64,000 bases of DNA. Origin: Xanthomarina sp. F1114 (lineage in GTDB: Bacteria > Bacteroidota > Bacteroidia > Flavobacteriales > Flavobacteriaceae). The translations under genes were made by a program, and so were the position numbers. Under the pieces are notes generated by a model. It did no database searches. It saw only the letters and a program-made list of their open reading frames with translations, and was not told the origin of the DNA. Each line of letters opens with the position of its first letter. The first letter of the stretch is position 1. The stretch lies in the NCBI RefSeq assembly GCF_026410255.1, contig NZ_JAPMLL010000007.1, positions 1 to 64,000 on the forward strand. The letters are read 5' to 3'. Below, one piece after another: positions 17,617 to 26,248 of the stretch.

Positions 17617-18513
17617 TTATTTTCGTGGGTGGAAACTGTGGAGCACATTTTTTAAATGACTTTTATCTACATGCATGTAGATTTCGGTAGTGGTAATACT
17701 TTCATGACCTAGCATGAGCTGAATGGTTCTTAAGTCGGCTCCATTTTCTAATAAATGAGTAGCAAATGAATGCCTGAACGTATGTGGAGAGATATTTTTG
17801 TTTAATTCTATCTTTACTGCAAGTTGTTTTATAATGGTAAAAATCATGGCTCTGGTAAGTTGTTTTCCTCTTCGGTTTAAAAACAACGTATCTTCATGTC
17901 CTTTTTGAATATTTAGGTGAATGCGGACATCCTTTTTATATATATTAATAAATTTCTGCGCAGATGTTACTATAGGTACAAAACGTTGTTTATCTCCTTT
18001 TCCAGTTACTTTTATAAAACCTTCTTCAAAGAATAAATCTGAAATTTTTAAGTTTGTCAATTCACTTACACGTAAGCCACAGCTATATAAGGTTTCCAGC
18101 ATGGCCCGATTGCGTTCGCCTTCAGGCTTGCTTAAATCTATAGCATTTATTAAGTGGTTAATATCTTCTACAGAAAGTGTGTCCGGAAGTTTTCTGCCAA
18201 TTTTTGGCGACTCTATTAAATCTAAAGGGTTATCTGTTCTATAGTCCTCGAAAATAAGATAATTAAAAAAATTACGCAGCCCAGAAATAATCCGGGATTG
18301 ACTTCTAGCATTTACTTGTTTTGCTATGTCGTAAATAAATAGTTGAATATCTTCCTTACTAATAGATAGAGGAGAAGCTGACATATTATTGCGTTCTAAA
18401 AACTTTATTAATTTCTCTACATCCAAGCTATAGCTAGTAATGGAGTTCGCAGAGAGGCCTCTTTCTATCTTTAGATACAGTTTATAATCTTTTAAAGCGT
18501 ATTCCCATTTCAT
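17617..18513 (-). CDS. xerD: Site-specific tyrosine recombinase XerD
   Basis: A 298-residue tyrosine recombinase with the full catalytic set: R148 (CGLRVSEL), K172 (TGKGDKQRFVP), H244 and R247 (HTFRHSFATHL), H270 (LGH) and Y279 (TEIYMHV). An N-terminal SAM-like core-binding domain covers about residues 1-105. Length and motifs fit XerD, which with XerC resolves chromosome dimers at dif. The neighbours are ordinary chromosomal genes and no phage genes are near, so it is not an integrase. A paired XerC is not in this window. Confidence 0.88.
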   Translation of the reverse strand: MKWEYALKDYKLYLKIERGLSANSITSYSLDVEKLIKFLERNNMSASPLSISKEDIQLFIYDIAKQVNARSQSRIISGLRNFFNYLIFEDYRTDNPLDLIESPKIGRKLPDTLSVEDINHLINAIDLSKPEGERNRAMLETLYSCGLRVSELTNLKISDLFFEEGFIKVTGKGDKQRFVPIVTSAQKFINIYKKDVRIHLNIQKGHEDTLFLNRRGKQLTRAMIFTIIKQLAVKIELNKNISPHTFRHSFATHLLENGADLRTIQLMLGHESITTTEIYMHVDKSHLKNVLHSFHPRK

Positions 18514-18739
18514 GAAAACAAAAATAGACTAAAAAGACTATCTAAATAGGATAATTAAGGGCTTTTAAGTCTATAATCAGTTTAAATTGTTAACAACTTT
18601 AAGTGTAACTACTTGGTAATGTAGCTTTTGTGTAAAATAGATTTTCTAAATGTTAATAATTATACTAAGTACTTTTTTAATTCGCAAAAAAACACTTAGT
18701 TTGTCTTATAAATTAATCAATTTAAATATATAATAAATT

Positions 18740-19249
18740 ATGAAAAAATTATTTTTAACTGCAGCTATTGCAGTTTTCGGATTTTCAATAATGAGTGCTC
18801 AAGGAGGATTCAAATTAGGTGCTAACTTTGCTCTTCCAGTTGGTGATGCTGGAGATTTTTCTTCTTTTAGTATTGGTTTAGATGCCGCTTATTTAGTAGA
18901 GGTATCAGAAAAGTTTGAGGTTGGTGCTGCTACTGGATTTTCTAATGCATTTGGAAAAACAGAAACTGTAACTATATTAGGTTATACAGTAGAAGCTGAT
19001 TACGATGACGTTCAATTTATTCCTGTTGCAGCTGCAGCACGTTTTAAAGCTACAGAAGCTCTTTATATTGGAGTGGATTTAGGTTATGCTATTGGAATTA
19101 ATGATGGTAATGATGGTGGATTTTATTACCGTCCAAGAGTTGGATATAGCTTTACAGATATGATTGGAGCAAATATTTCTTATTCTGGCGTTAGCGTAGA
19201 TGGAGGAAATTGGTCAACTATTGGATTAGGAATAGAGTTTACTTTATAA
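18740..19249 (+). CDS. Outer-membrane beta-barrel protein
   Basis: A 169-residue protein with a signal peptide (MKKLFLTAAIAVFGFSIMSA, cleaved before Q) and an eight-strand-type barrel: alternating hydrophobic strands such as GFKLGANFALPVGD, ending in STIGLGIEFTL with a C-terminal leucine. It resembles the OmpX/OmpA-barrel group of flavobacterial porin-family proteins. The function is unknown. Its signal sequence and size are like the barrel at 19500-20132, so they may be related. A terminator follows. Confidence 0.8.
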   Translation: MKKLFLTAAIAVFGFSIMSAQGGFKLGANFALPVGDAGDFSSFSIGLDAAYLVEVSEKFEVGAATGFSNAFGKTETVTILGYTVEADYDDVQFIPVAAAARFKATEALYIGVDLGYAIGINDGNDGGFYYRPRVGYSFTDMIGANISYSGVSVDGGNWSTIGLGIEFTL

Positions 19250-19272
19250 TTTCAACAATTTTTATAAAAGTT

Positions 19273-19304
19273 AAAGGACTGTCTGAAAAGACGGTCCTTT
19301 TTTT
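19273..19304 (+). terminator. Rho-independent terminator
   Basis: AAAGGACTGTCT, loop GAAA, AGACGGTCCTTT (one G-U pair), then TTTT. It ends the first barrel gene and separates it from the second. Confidence 0.9.
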
Positions 19305-19455
19305 GTTGATAATGATATGGATTAAAACTTAAAAATTTCCATAAAATTAGTCGCAAAAAACTTGTTTATTAACTAATATTTTAGGGGCCCATTTTTTTTA
19401 GATGTTTTTAAGAATAACTTAGCATTTGTTAGTCGTCCACATTGACTTAAACCAC

Positions 19456-19463
19456 TAAATTTG
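19456..19463 (+). promoter_or_regulatory. Possible -7 promoter element for the second barrel gene
   Basis: TAAATTTG matches TAnnTTTG and lies 36 bp ahead of the ATG at 19500. No TTG is found at the usual 17-23 base spacing, so this is a weak call. Confidence 0.4.
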
Positions 19464-19499
19464 CCAATTAATTAAAAACAATTTAATCTCAAATTTATT

Positions 19500-20132
19500 A
19501 TGAAAAAAATAGCAATTATGGCTGCAGTAGCAGTTTTTGGATTTGCAAATGTTAACGCACAAGAAGACGTTAGTGTTTATGGTTTTGGTGAAGGCGATAT
19601 CTTTATAGAAGGTAACGTTGGATTCAATAGTTCTAATGATAAAAATACAGAAGAAAAAGCTAGTGGCTTTAACATTAGCCCTAAAGCTGGTTATTTTTTA
19701 ACTGACGATTTAGCGCTTGGTCTTGATTTGTCTTACGCATCGTCTAAAACTAAAGTTGCCGGAACTACTACAGCTGATGTTGATGGTTTTGGTGCTGGAG
19801 TATTTGCACGTTACTACTTCTTAGATTTAGGTAAACGTTTTAAAACGTATACTGAATTAGGTGCTGGTTATGCATCTGCTAAAGATAAAGGTGGTGTTTT
19901 TGACGAAAAGTTTGATGCTTTTGGTGCAGGTCTTGATTTAGGAATCAATTATTTTGTGACTGAAAAGATTGCTTTAACATTTGGTTTAAAAGATATCTTG
20001 TCTTTCTCTAGCGGTAAAACAAAAGTTGGTGATGTGAAAGGAGAAGCTGTTACAAACTTTAACTTTGGTTTTGGAGATGTTGCTAACCCATTTGGAGGAA
20101 ATGCTGCATTTGGTATCTTATTCAAGATATAG
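19500..20132 (+). CDS. Outer-membrane beta-barrel protein (porin family)
   Basis: A 210-residue protein. The signal peptide (MKKIAIMAAVAVFGFANVNA) is cleaved before QEDVSV. The body consists of alternating beta strands (FIEGNVGFNSSND, LALGLDLSYASS, RYYFLDLG) and ends NAAFGILFKI. The pattern fits an OmpW/porin-family barrel of about eight strands. The ligand or role is unknown. It stands between two terminators as a single-gene unit. Confidence 0.82.
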   Translation: MKKIAIMAAVAVFGFANVNAQEDVSVYGFGEGDIFIEGNVGFNSSNDKNTEEKASGFNISPKAGYFLTDDLALGLDLSYASSKTKVAGTTTADVDGFGAGVFARYYFLDLGKRFKTYTELGAGYASAKDKGGVFDEKFDAFGAGLDLGINYFVTEKIALTFGLKDILSFSSGKTKVGDVKGEAVTNFNFGFGDVANPFGGNAAFGILFKI

Positions 20133-20154
20133 TAGCTTAAAAGCTTATTATATT

Positions 20155-20187
20155 AAAAAACCGAGGCTTAATAGCTTCGGTTTTTTT
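20155..20187. terminator. Rho-independent terminator
   Basis: AAAAAACCGAGGC, loop TTAATA, GCTTCGGTTTTTTT (one G-U pair). It ends the barrel gene. The A-rich left side would also end the convergent miaA transcript. Confidence 0.88.
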
Positions 20188-20255
20188 ATGCCTTTTTTTA
20201 AAAAAATGGTCTAAGAAACCATAGGTTACTTTAGATTATATTTTGGCTTAATATA

Positions 20256-21170
20256 TTATGAATTTTCTGATGTCTTTGTATTAATGACTTCCAAAATATC
20301 ATCTAAAGATGTTTTATAATCAAACCAGATATAGTCTTCTTTTTTTCGAAACCAAGTAAGTTGTCTTTTAGCAAATCTTCGGGAGTTTTTCTTAATTTCA
20401 GATACAGCAAAATCTAAAGTCAATTCTCCTTTAAAATATTTAAACAATTCTTTATAACCTACAGTATTTAATGCATTAAGATCTTGTTTGCCTTCTAGTT
20501 TCTTAACCTCTTCTAATAGTCCTTCCTGAACCATCAAATCTACACGTTTGTTAATTCTGTTATAGATAATTTCTCTATCTGCAGTTAAACCAATATGAAT
20601 GGTTTTAAAAGGTCTCTTATTTTTGTCTTTGTTTAAAAATGAAGAATAGGGTTTTCCAGAACCTATGCAAATTTCTAAGGCACGAATAACACGTTGCGGA
20701 TTATCTATAGCTATACTTTTGAAGGCTTTAGGATCTAATTTTTTTAATTTTTGTTGAAGTATTTCTAATCCTTCAGTTTCTAAGGTCTTATTTAATTCTT
20801 TTCTAATATCAGAATCCACTTCAGGAAAATAGTCTAATCCGTTAACCACAGCATCTACATACAGTCCAGAACCACCTACCATAATAACGTAGTCGTGGGT
20901 TTTAAAAAGCTGATCTAAACACTTTATGGCATCTTTTTCAAAGGCTCCAACATTATAACTATCATTAATTGATTTATGATGTATAAAATGATGTTTAGCC
21001 GAAGCCAATTCAGTTAAAGTAGGAGCAGCCGTACCTATAGACATTTCTTTATAAAACTGTCTGGAATCTGCTGAAATAATTTCAGTTTTAAAATAATTGG
21101 CCAACTTAATGCTTAGAGTAGTTTTTCCTATAGCGGTAGGACCTACAACGGAAATAAGAGTTTTTGCCAT
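20256..21170 (-). CDS. miaA: tRNA dimethylallyltransferase MiaA
   Basis: A 304-residue enzyme that attaches the dimethylallyl group to A37 of tRNAs reading codons that start with U. A P-loop GPTAIGKT is at residues 10-17. D35 (ISADSRQFY) and R37 are in the substrate site. FAKRQLTWFRKKEDYIWFD near the C-terminus is the usual family ending. Length is normal. It lies at the 3' end of the long minus-strand run and 120 bp from the channel gene upstream. Confidence 0.95.
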   Translation of the reverse strand: MAKTLISVVGPTAIGKTTLSIKLANYFKTEIISADSRQFYKEMSIGTAAPTLTELASAKHHFIHHKSINDSYNVGAFEKDAIKCLDQLFKTHDYVIMVGGSGLYVDAVVNGLDYFPEVDSDIRKELNKTLETEGLEILQQKLKKLDPKAFKSIAIDNPQRVIRALEICIGSGKPYSSFLNKDKNKRPFKTIHIGLTADREIIYNRINKRVDLMVQEGLLEEVKKLEGKQDLNALNTVGYKELFKYFKGELTLDFAVSEIKKNSRRFAKRQLTWFRKKEDYIWFDYKTSLDDILEVINTKTSENS

Positions 21171-21290
21171 CTTATAAAAAGGTTTGTCCGGTTAAAATAT
21201 ATTGCAGCAATCTGAAGCTAAAAAGGTTTTTATTGAGTTTTATTCTGTTCATTTTTAATGATCAGCTAGTAGTTTTAATTAATGGTTTTT

Positions 21291-22139
21291 TTACAATTTA
21301 TAGCCACATTTGTCGCAATACTCAGCATTGTCTTGATGATTGCTAGACAGACAGTTTTCGCAACATTTTGTATTTAACTGAATGGGTTTGTCTTTTTTCT
21401 TAGGAAGTGATTCTTTGGATTGCGAGGTAAACTCTGCAGTAACAATTCCCGTAGGAACGGCTATAATACCATACCCTAAAATCATAATTAAACTCGCTAT
21501 AAATTGACCGACAGGAGTTTGTGGTGTAATATCTCCAAACCCTACAGTAGTAAGTGTTACAATACACCAATAAACACTTTTTGGAATGTTAGTAAACCCG
21601 TTTTCTTCGCCTTCTACCAAATACATAATTGTACCTAGAATAATGGAAATAATAATAATGGCATATAAAAACACAGATATTTTTACTCTACTCGCTTTTA
21701 AAGCACTTAATAAAGTGTTAGAAGCTCCTAAGAATCTAGCTAATTTTAAAATTCTAAAAATTCTTAATAAGCGTAAAGCTCTTAATGCTACTAAAGCGTG
21801 AGTTCCTGCAAAAATTAAAGATACATATTTAGGAATGGTAGAAAGCAAATCGATAACACCATAAAAACTGGTAATGTATTTTAACGGTCGTTTAACGGTA
21901 ATTATTCTGGCAATATATTCTATAGTAAAAAGGATGGTTATAATCCATTCAGAAATGTCTAAAAACGTATGAAACCTAGTATCAATGCTTTTAACACTTT
22001 CTAACATAACAAGAATAATACTAGCTAGAATAGTAACTAATAATATGAGATCAAATAATTTCCCTGCTGGAGTATCTGCTTCATATATTATTATATAAAG
22101 TTTTTCTTTCCAACTTACATCGGGTTTACGTTCGGCCAT
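21291..22139 (-). CDS. Voltage-gated potassium channel family protein
   Basis: A 282-residue six-segment channel subunit. The S4 voltage sensor has basic residues at every third position (R120, R123, R126, R129, K132, R135 in ALRALRLLRIFRILKLARF). The pore filter is TVGFGD at 198-203. S6 (about 212-234) follows. The C-terminus is a small zinc-ribbon-like segment with C260-x-x-C263 and C275-x-x-C278 (CDKCGYKL), so a metal-binding cytoplasmic tail is likely. It forms tetramers in the inner membrane. Start chosen at MAERKPDVSW. It lies 25 bp from the broken gene upstream. Confidence 0.9.
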   Translation of the reverse strand: MAERKPDVSWKEKLYIIIYEADTPAGKLFDLILLVTILASIILVMLESVKSIDTRFHTFLDISEWIITILFTIEYIARIITVKRPLKYITSFYGVIDLLSTIPKYVSLIFAGTHALVALRALRLLRIFRILKLARFLGASNTLLSALKASRVKISVFLYAIIIISIILGTIMYLVEGEENGFTNIPKSVYWCIVTLTTVGFGDITPQTPVGQFIASLIMILGYGIIAVPTGIVTAEFTSQSKESLPKKKDKPIQLNTKCCENCLSSNHQDNAEYCDKCGYKL

Positions 22140-22164
22140 AGGGTCAAAAGTACTAAAAGAATTG

Positions 22165-24105
22165 CTATTTACGTTTTAATACTAATAAGGAGTTTTTTTG
22201 AATGTCTACAATCGTGCCCATAAACTGTTTTAAACTTTTGTAATACTCTGGATTATAGATGGTTTCGGTGAAGTTAAATTTAAAGTACAATAGTATGGAA
22301 CCTTCTGTTACTTTGGTGCTAAAAATTAAAAGCCCTTTGTTGTTAGGTAATCCAAGCTTTAAGTCTTTAGGGATTTCAAGAATGTCGTAATTTTCATCTA
22401 TATCTAATTTTAGAGTATAAAGATAGGTGTCTTTATATCCAAAGTCTATTGGATAAGTTCTTTCTTTAAGTTTTAATGGGTTTTCTTTCAATAATTTAAA
22501 AAGAAACGGATTGATGTATAGTTTTCCGCCAATGTCTTCTATAGTATATGCTATATTAAATTCTTCTAAATACGTATCACTTGATTTTCCATTACTAGTT
22601 ACTTTATGGTCTGTAAAATCAATTGAAGGATACTTTTCTTTATAGTTATTTAAATAAGTGGTTTGGTTTGCATAGTAACTCTTTTTTAAAGGTAGAGCCT
22701 GGTAACCTGTTGCAGTTGTGTTTAATTTTCCAACCAAAACATCTTCTTCTAATTTTAAATTTACTTTGTATTGAATGATTGAAGTTTCACTAGGTGTTAA
22801 ATCTACCCATGAACTACCTTTTTTAAAATCTAATAGCCTACCATCCCTGTTTAAACACCTAAAAGGTAATTCTCCAAATGGTAAATAACTATCTGTAGCA
22901 TCTAGAAAGTAGGTCTTATTATTAATAGTTGCTTGAACAATTAGATAGTTAAACTCTGAAATTACAGGAAATATCTTAGTAACAAAACCATTTGCTCTAG
23001 TTGATAATAGAACAGGCTTCACAGCTATGTTATTTTCTTCAAGAAGATTATGCAAAAGAATATTTATTTCACTTGCACTTCCAGATTTATTTTTCATTAA
23101 GTCTTTTACAGAAGTATCGCCAAAAATATTATAGGTTTCATTCCATGTGTATTCGTTTTGTACGAAAGAGTAAATGTTTTCGGCTCTTTTTAATTCATCT
23201 GTTTCAGAAGTAAACGAATCATTTGAGATTTTTATATTTAATTGTCTACCAAATCTGCTATCCGCTCTTAATTCTTTATCTACATCTTTCCATGTTTTAC
23301 TTATTTTATCGACTCTTCCATCAAACAACTTTACAGTATTAAGCTCATATCCTAATTTTGCTAAATAATTGTCCTTAGTAGTTGAATAGTCCTCTTCTTT
23401 GTAAGCAGGAACATCTTCCATAACATATTTAGAAACTGTACAATCCGAATGGCCTCCTCCATGAACTGTCAAACAATATTTTTCTATTTTGCTTTCTTTT
23501 AGGTCTAATTTTAAGAAACCTACCAACTTAATATGGTATTCATAGTTTGCAGGAATACTTGTGTTATACTCGCTATAGAGTTTTGGAATATCGTCTTGAA
23601 ATTCCCAACTTTTATAATTAAAAAGAAATGGAGATTCAGTGGTGTAACTATAAGTTAAAACAGAGCCTTCTCTAATATTGGGTAGTGTAAATTTTATTAG
23701 GGTATAATTGTCGTTATATTTTTCTTCAAATATTTCATTACCTCTTAGTTTTGTGTGGACAACGGAATTATCTTCTAAATTATAAGTTGTGGCAATTATA
23801 TTACTAAACTTTTCTTTTTTCTTACCATCATTATATAAAGCAACAGTTATGGTGGCTTTGTCAAACCCTATACTGTTAATAATTTTTATTTTTCGCTTTA
23901 CTTCAGAAATAAGATTAAAAGATTTCTTATCAATATAACTATTACCATATTCATAAATAACTAAAGCGTTTGCTGTAGAATCTTTATCGAATAAATTGGT
24001 TTCTAGATCTGCAAGAGTTACTGAATAATCGTGTGAATTAAATCCAAATTAAGCATTAGAAGAAAAGGGGAGAAGTAATAGGAGGGCTAGGTAGGTTATT
24101 TTCAT
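22165..24105 (-). pseudogene. DUF3857/transglutaminase-type protein with a single nonsense codon
   Basis: A 647-codon frame (646 residues if codon 19 were sense) from ATG 24103-24105 to 22165. It has a signal peptide (MKITYLALLLLLPFSSNA) and then TAA at codon 19 (24049-24051), just where the mature protein begins. The frame is open for the other 628 codons: a DUF3857 domain (NALVIYEYGNSYIDKKSF near residues 40-60, SVLTYSYTTESPF) and a transglutaminase-like core (AENIYSFVQNEYTWNE). Without the TAA it would be an ordinary secreted protein. The codon was probably CAA or a similar codon. No ATG lies before the core, so reinitiation would begin at TTG 23526 and lose DUF3857. It overlaps the upstream gene's stop by 4 bp (ATGA). 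Confidence 0.85.
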
Positions 24106-25472
24106 CTAGTGTCTAGAGAGATTAATTTTATATTCTTATTTCTTCTTAAATAGTTTTGAATAATATGCTGTGTATCTCTATTGTTTTCCATGGGTGTAAT
24201 TAGAGATTCTAAAACATTTACATTATTAATTTGATAATTAAGATTGACGTATCCATAACCTGTATAAATACCATTTTTTATTAAAATTACACTGCGTTCT
24301 CCAACATCTCGACCTTTATCAACAATAACCATGTTTTTGTTTTTATAGGCGTATTTTTCGATTAACTTGTTAACACGTTGGTTATACAAATCCAGAGTTT
24401 CTTCTTTTATGCACGCACCTTCGCATTGTTTAATTGTATAATTAAAACAACTACCTTTGGTTGGATAAAGGCCTGTAAGTTTCTGACAAAGATTAAATTC
24501 TTCTACGGCTTTAAACAAAAATTGTTTGGCGCTGTTTTTAGTGCTAAAAGTAGTAATGGCTTTTTTTCTACCATCTGCTTTGTCTATTTGTAAATTTATA
24601 TATCCATCCTTATCCGTAAAGCTATAAAGTGCATGTGTAAAAACGGTTCTTCGTAGGGCTCTATTAAAAATGGGTTTGTTACGTTTAATTTCTTCACTTT
24701 CCTTTAATAAGGCAATTAATTCGTTCCCTGTGGTTTCATAAGTAACTGCAGATGTTTGTAATTGTATTTTTTTAGACTTGGCATTGGTATTGGTAAAATG
24801 CTGACTAAGTCTGTTTTTAATATTCTTACTTTTTCCAATATAAATGATCTCTCCATTTTTATTATGAATGTAATAAACACCAGTAGAATGTGGTAGTCCA
24901 TTTAAAATTTGCTTTAAATTAGGCTCCATTTTAAAGCTAGGTTCCACCTTTATTGCATCTTGAATAATTACCTTTTTAACGTCTTTTGCTAAAAGCATTT
25001 TAAAGAGTTTTACCGTTGCTATAGCATCTCCATTTGCTCTATGTCTATCGCTAATAGGAATCCCTAATGATCTAGTTAACTTTCCTAAACTGTAAGAAGG
25101 CTGATCTGGAATTAAGGTTTTGGACAAAGACACCGTACAAAGTGATTTTCGCTTATATTCAAAGCCTAAACGATCAAATTCTGTTCTTAAAATTCTATAA
25201 TCGAATTCAGAATTATGGGCAACAATTACGCAATCTTCTGTAATTTCTATAATACGTTTAGCAACTTCGTAAAATTTTGGTGCATTTTTAAGCATATTGC
25301 TGTTTATACCCGTAAGATTAACAACAAAAGGTTGAATTTCACGCTCTGGATTTACTAAACTTATAAATTGGTCTACAACCTCATGGCCATCAAATTTATA
25401 GATAGCTATTTCTGTAATACCTTCTTCATTGTATTTACCACCAGTGGTTTCTATATCTAATATTGCGTAAAT
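24102..25472 (-). CDS. Exonuclease (DnaQ-like) fused to a GIY-YIG nuclease domain, ATT start
   Basis: A 456-residue protein if translation begins at ATT 25470-25472. The N-terminus YAILDIETTGG and FVVNLTGINSNML is the normal start of this family, with D6 and E8 of the exonuclease site and H144/D149 (DRHRANGDAIAT) as the third motif. A GIY-YIG domain follows: GVYYI (198-202), YIG (211-213) and R221 (NIKNRLSQH). A cysteine-containing UvrC-like region comes after. It probably degrades or nicks DNA in repair. The first ATG (25293-25295) would remove 59 residues including D6 and E8. No ATG, GTG or TTG occurs between the upstream stop and ATT. The stop TGA overlaps the next gene's ATG. Confidence 0.8.
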   Translation of the reverse strand: MYAILDIETTGGKYNEEGITEIAIYKFDGHEVVDQFISLVNPEREIQPFVVNLTGINSNMLKNAPKFYEVAKRIIEITEDCVIVAHNSEFDYRILRTEFDRLGFEYKRKSLCTVSLSKTLIPDQPSYSLGKLTRSLGIPISDRHRANGDAIATVKLFKMLLAKDVKKVIIQDAIKVEPSFKMEPNLKQILNGLPHSTGVYYIHNKNGEIIYIGKSKNIKNRLSQHFTNTNAKSKKIQLQTSAVTYETTGNELIALLKESEEIKRNKPIFNRALRRTVFTHALYSFTDKDGYINLQIDKADGRKKAITTFSTKNSAKQFLFKAVEEFNLCQKLTGLYPTKGSCFNYTIKQCEGACIKEETLDLYNQRVNKLIEKYAYKNKNMVIVDKGRDVGERSVILIKNGIYTGYGYVNLNYQINNVNVLESLITPMENNRDTQHIIQNYLRRNKNIKLISLDTR

Positions 25473-25523
25473 TGTATATTGTTTTTTTAATGTTAAGTTT
25501 TAGTAGAATATGGCTAGTATCTA

Positions 25524-26183
25524 TTAATTATAGTTTCGTTCTCCAAAAATACGACTTCCAACACGAATCATATTACTGCCACAAGCAATAGCCAATGGAT
25601 AATCGCCACTCATGCCCATGGAAATAATTTCTAAATCTGAATTTAAAGATTTTAACTGATTAGAAGTTGTTTTTAATTGGGTGAATTCTGTTTTAATCTG
25701 ATCTTGGTCGTCTGTAAAGGTTGCCATTCCCATGACTCCAACAACTTTAATGTTTTTTAATTCTTCAAATTCGTTTGATCGTAATATTTCTGAAGCTTCG
25801 TTGGCCGTCATACCAAATTTAGAATCTTCTTCAGCTATTTTTATTTGAAGTAAACAGTTTATTACTCTCTCGTGTTTTTTGGCTTGTTTGTTAATCTCTT
25901 TTAAGGTTCTAAAGTTTTCAACTCCATGAATTAAACTTACAAAAGAAGCCATGTATTTTACTTTGTTTCTCTGTACATGACCAATCATATGCCATTCTAT
26001 ATCATTTGGCATTTCTTCTTGTTTTTCGACCATTTCCTGGATTTTATTTTCTCCAAAAATGCGTTGTCCAGCGTTGTAAGCTTCCATAATTTCGCTAACA
26101 GGTTTGGTTTTTGATACAGCCACAAGAGTCACTTGTTCTGGTAATGAAGATTTTATCTGATTGAGATTTTGTTTTATTGACAT
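25524..26183 (-). CDS. YggS family PLP-binding protein
   Basis: A 219-residue PLP homeostasis protein (PLPBP/YggS family) with a single TIM-barrel domain. The PLP lysine is K25 in LVAVSKTKPV. FGENKIQEM, HMIGHVQRNK and SMGMSGDYPLAIACG are all family motifs. It buffers PLP levels and affects amino-acid metabolism. It has no known catalytic activity. It starts 65 bp downstream of the DUF1015 gene and lies 51 bp upstream of the exonuclease start, so an operon is plausible. Confidence 0.93.
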   Translation of the reverse strand: MSIKQNLNQIKSSLPEQVTLVAVSKTKPVSEIMEAYNAGQRIFGENKIQEMVEKQEEMPNDIEWHMIGHVQRNKVKYMASFVSLIHGVENFRTLKEINKQAKKHERVINCLLQIKIAEEDSKFGMTANEASEILRSNEFEELKNIKVVGVMGMATFTDDQDQIKTEFTQLKTTSNQLKSLNSDLEIISMGMSGDYPLAIACGSNMIRVGSRIFGERNYN

Positions 26184-26248
26184 GTATAGATGCTATTCTT
26201 AATTAATATAAAATTTAAACATAAGATTCCTATTTACATAGGAATTTG

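Noticed and set aside
17617-18513. Phage or island integrase
   Set aside because: It has XerD length and motifs, no attachment repeats or phage genes around, and sits between ordinary genes.
24049-24051. Selenocysteine or programmed readthrough at the premature stop
   Set aside because: Selenocysteine uses TGA, not TAA, and no recoding structure is visible next to it. Simple loss of function or an error is more likely.
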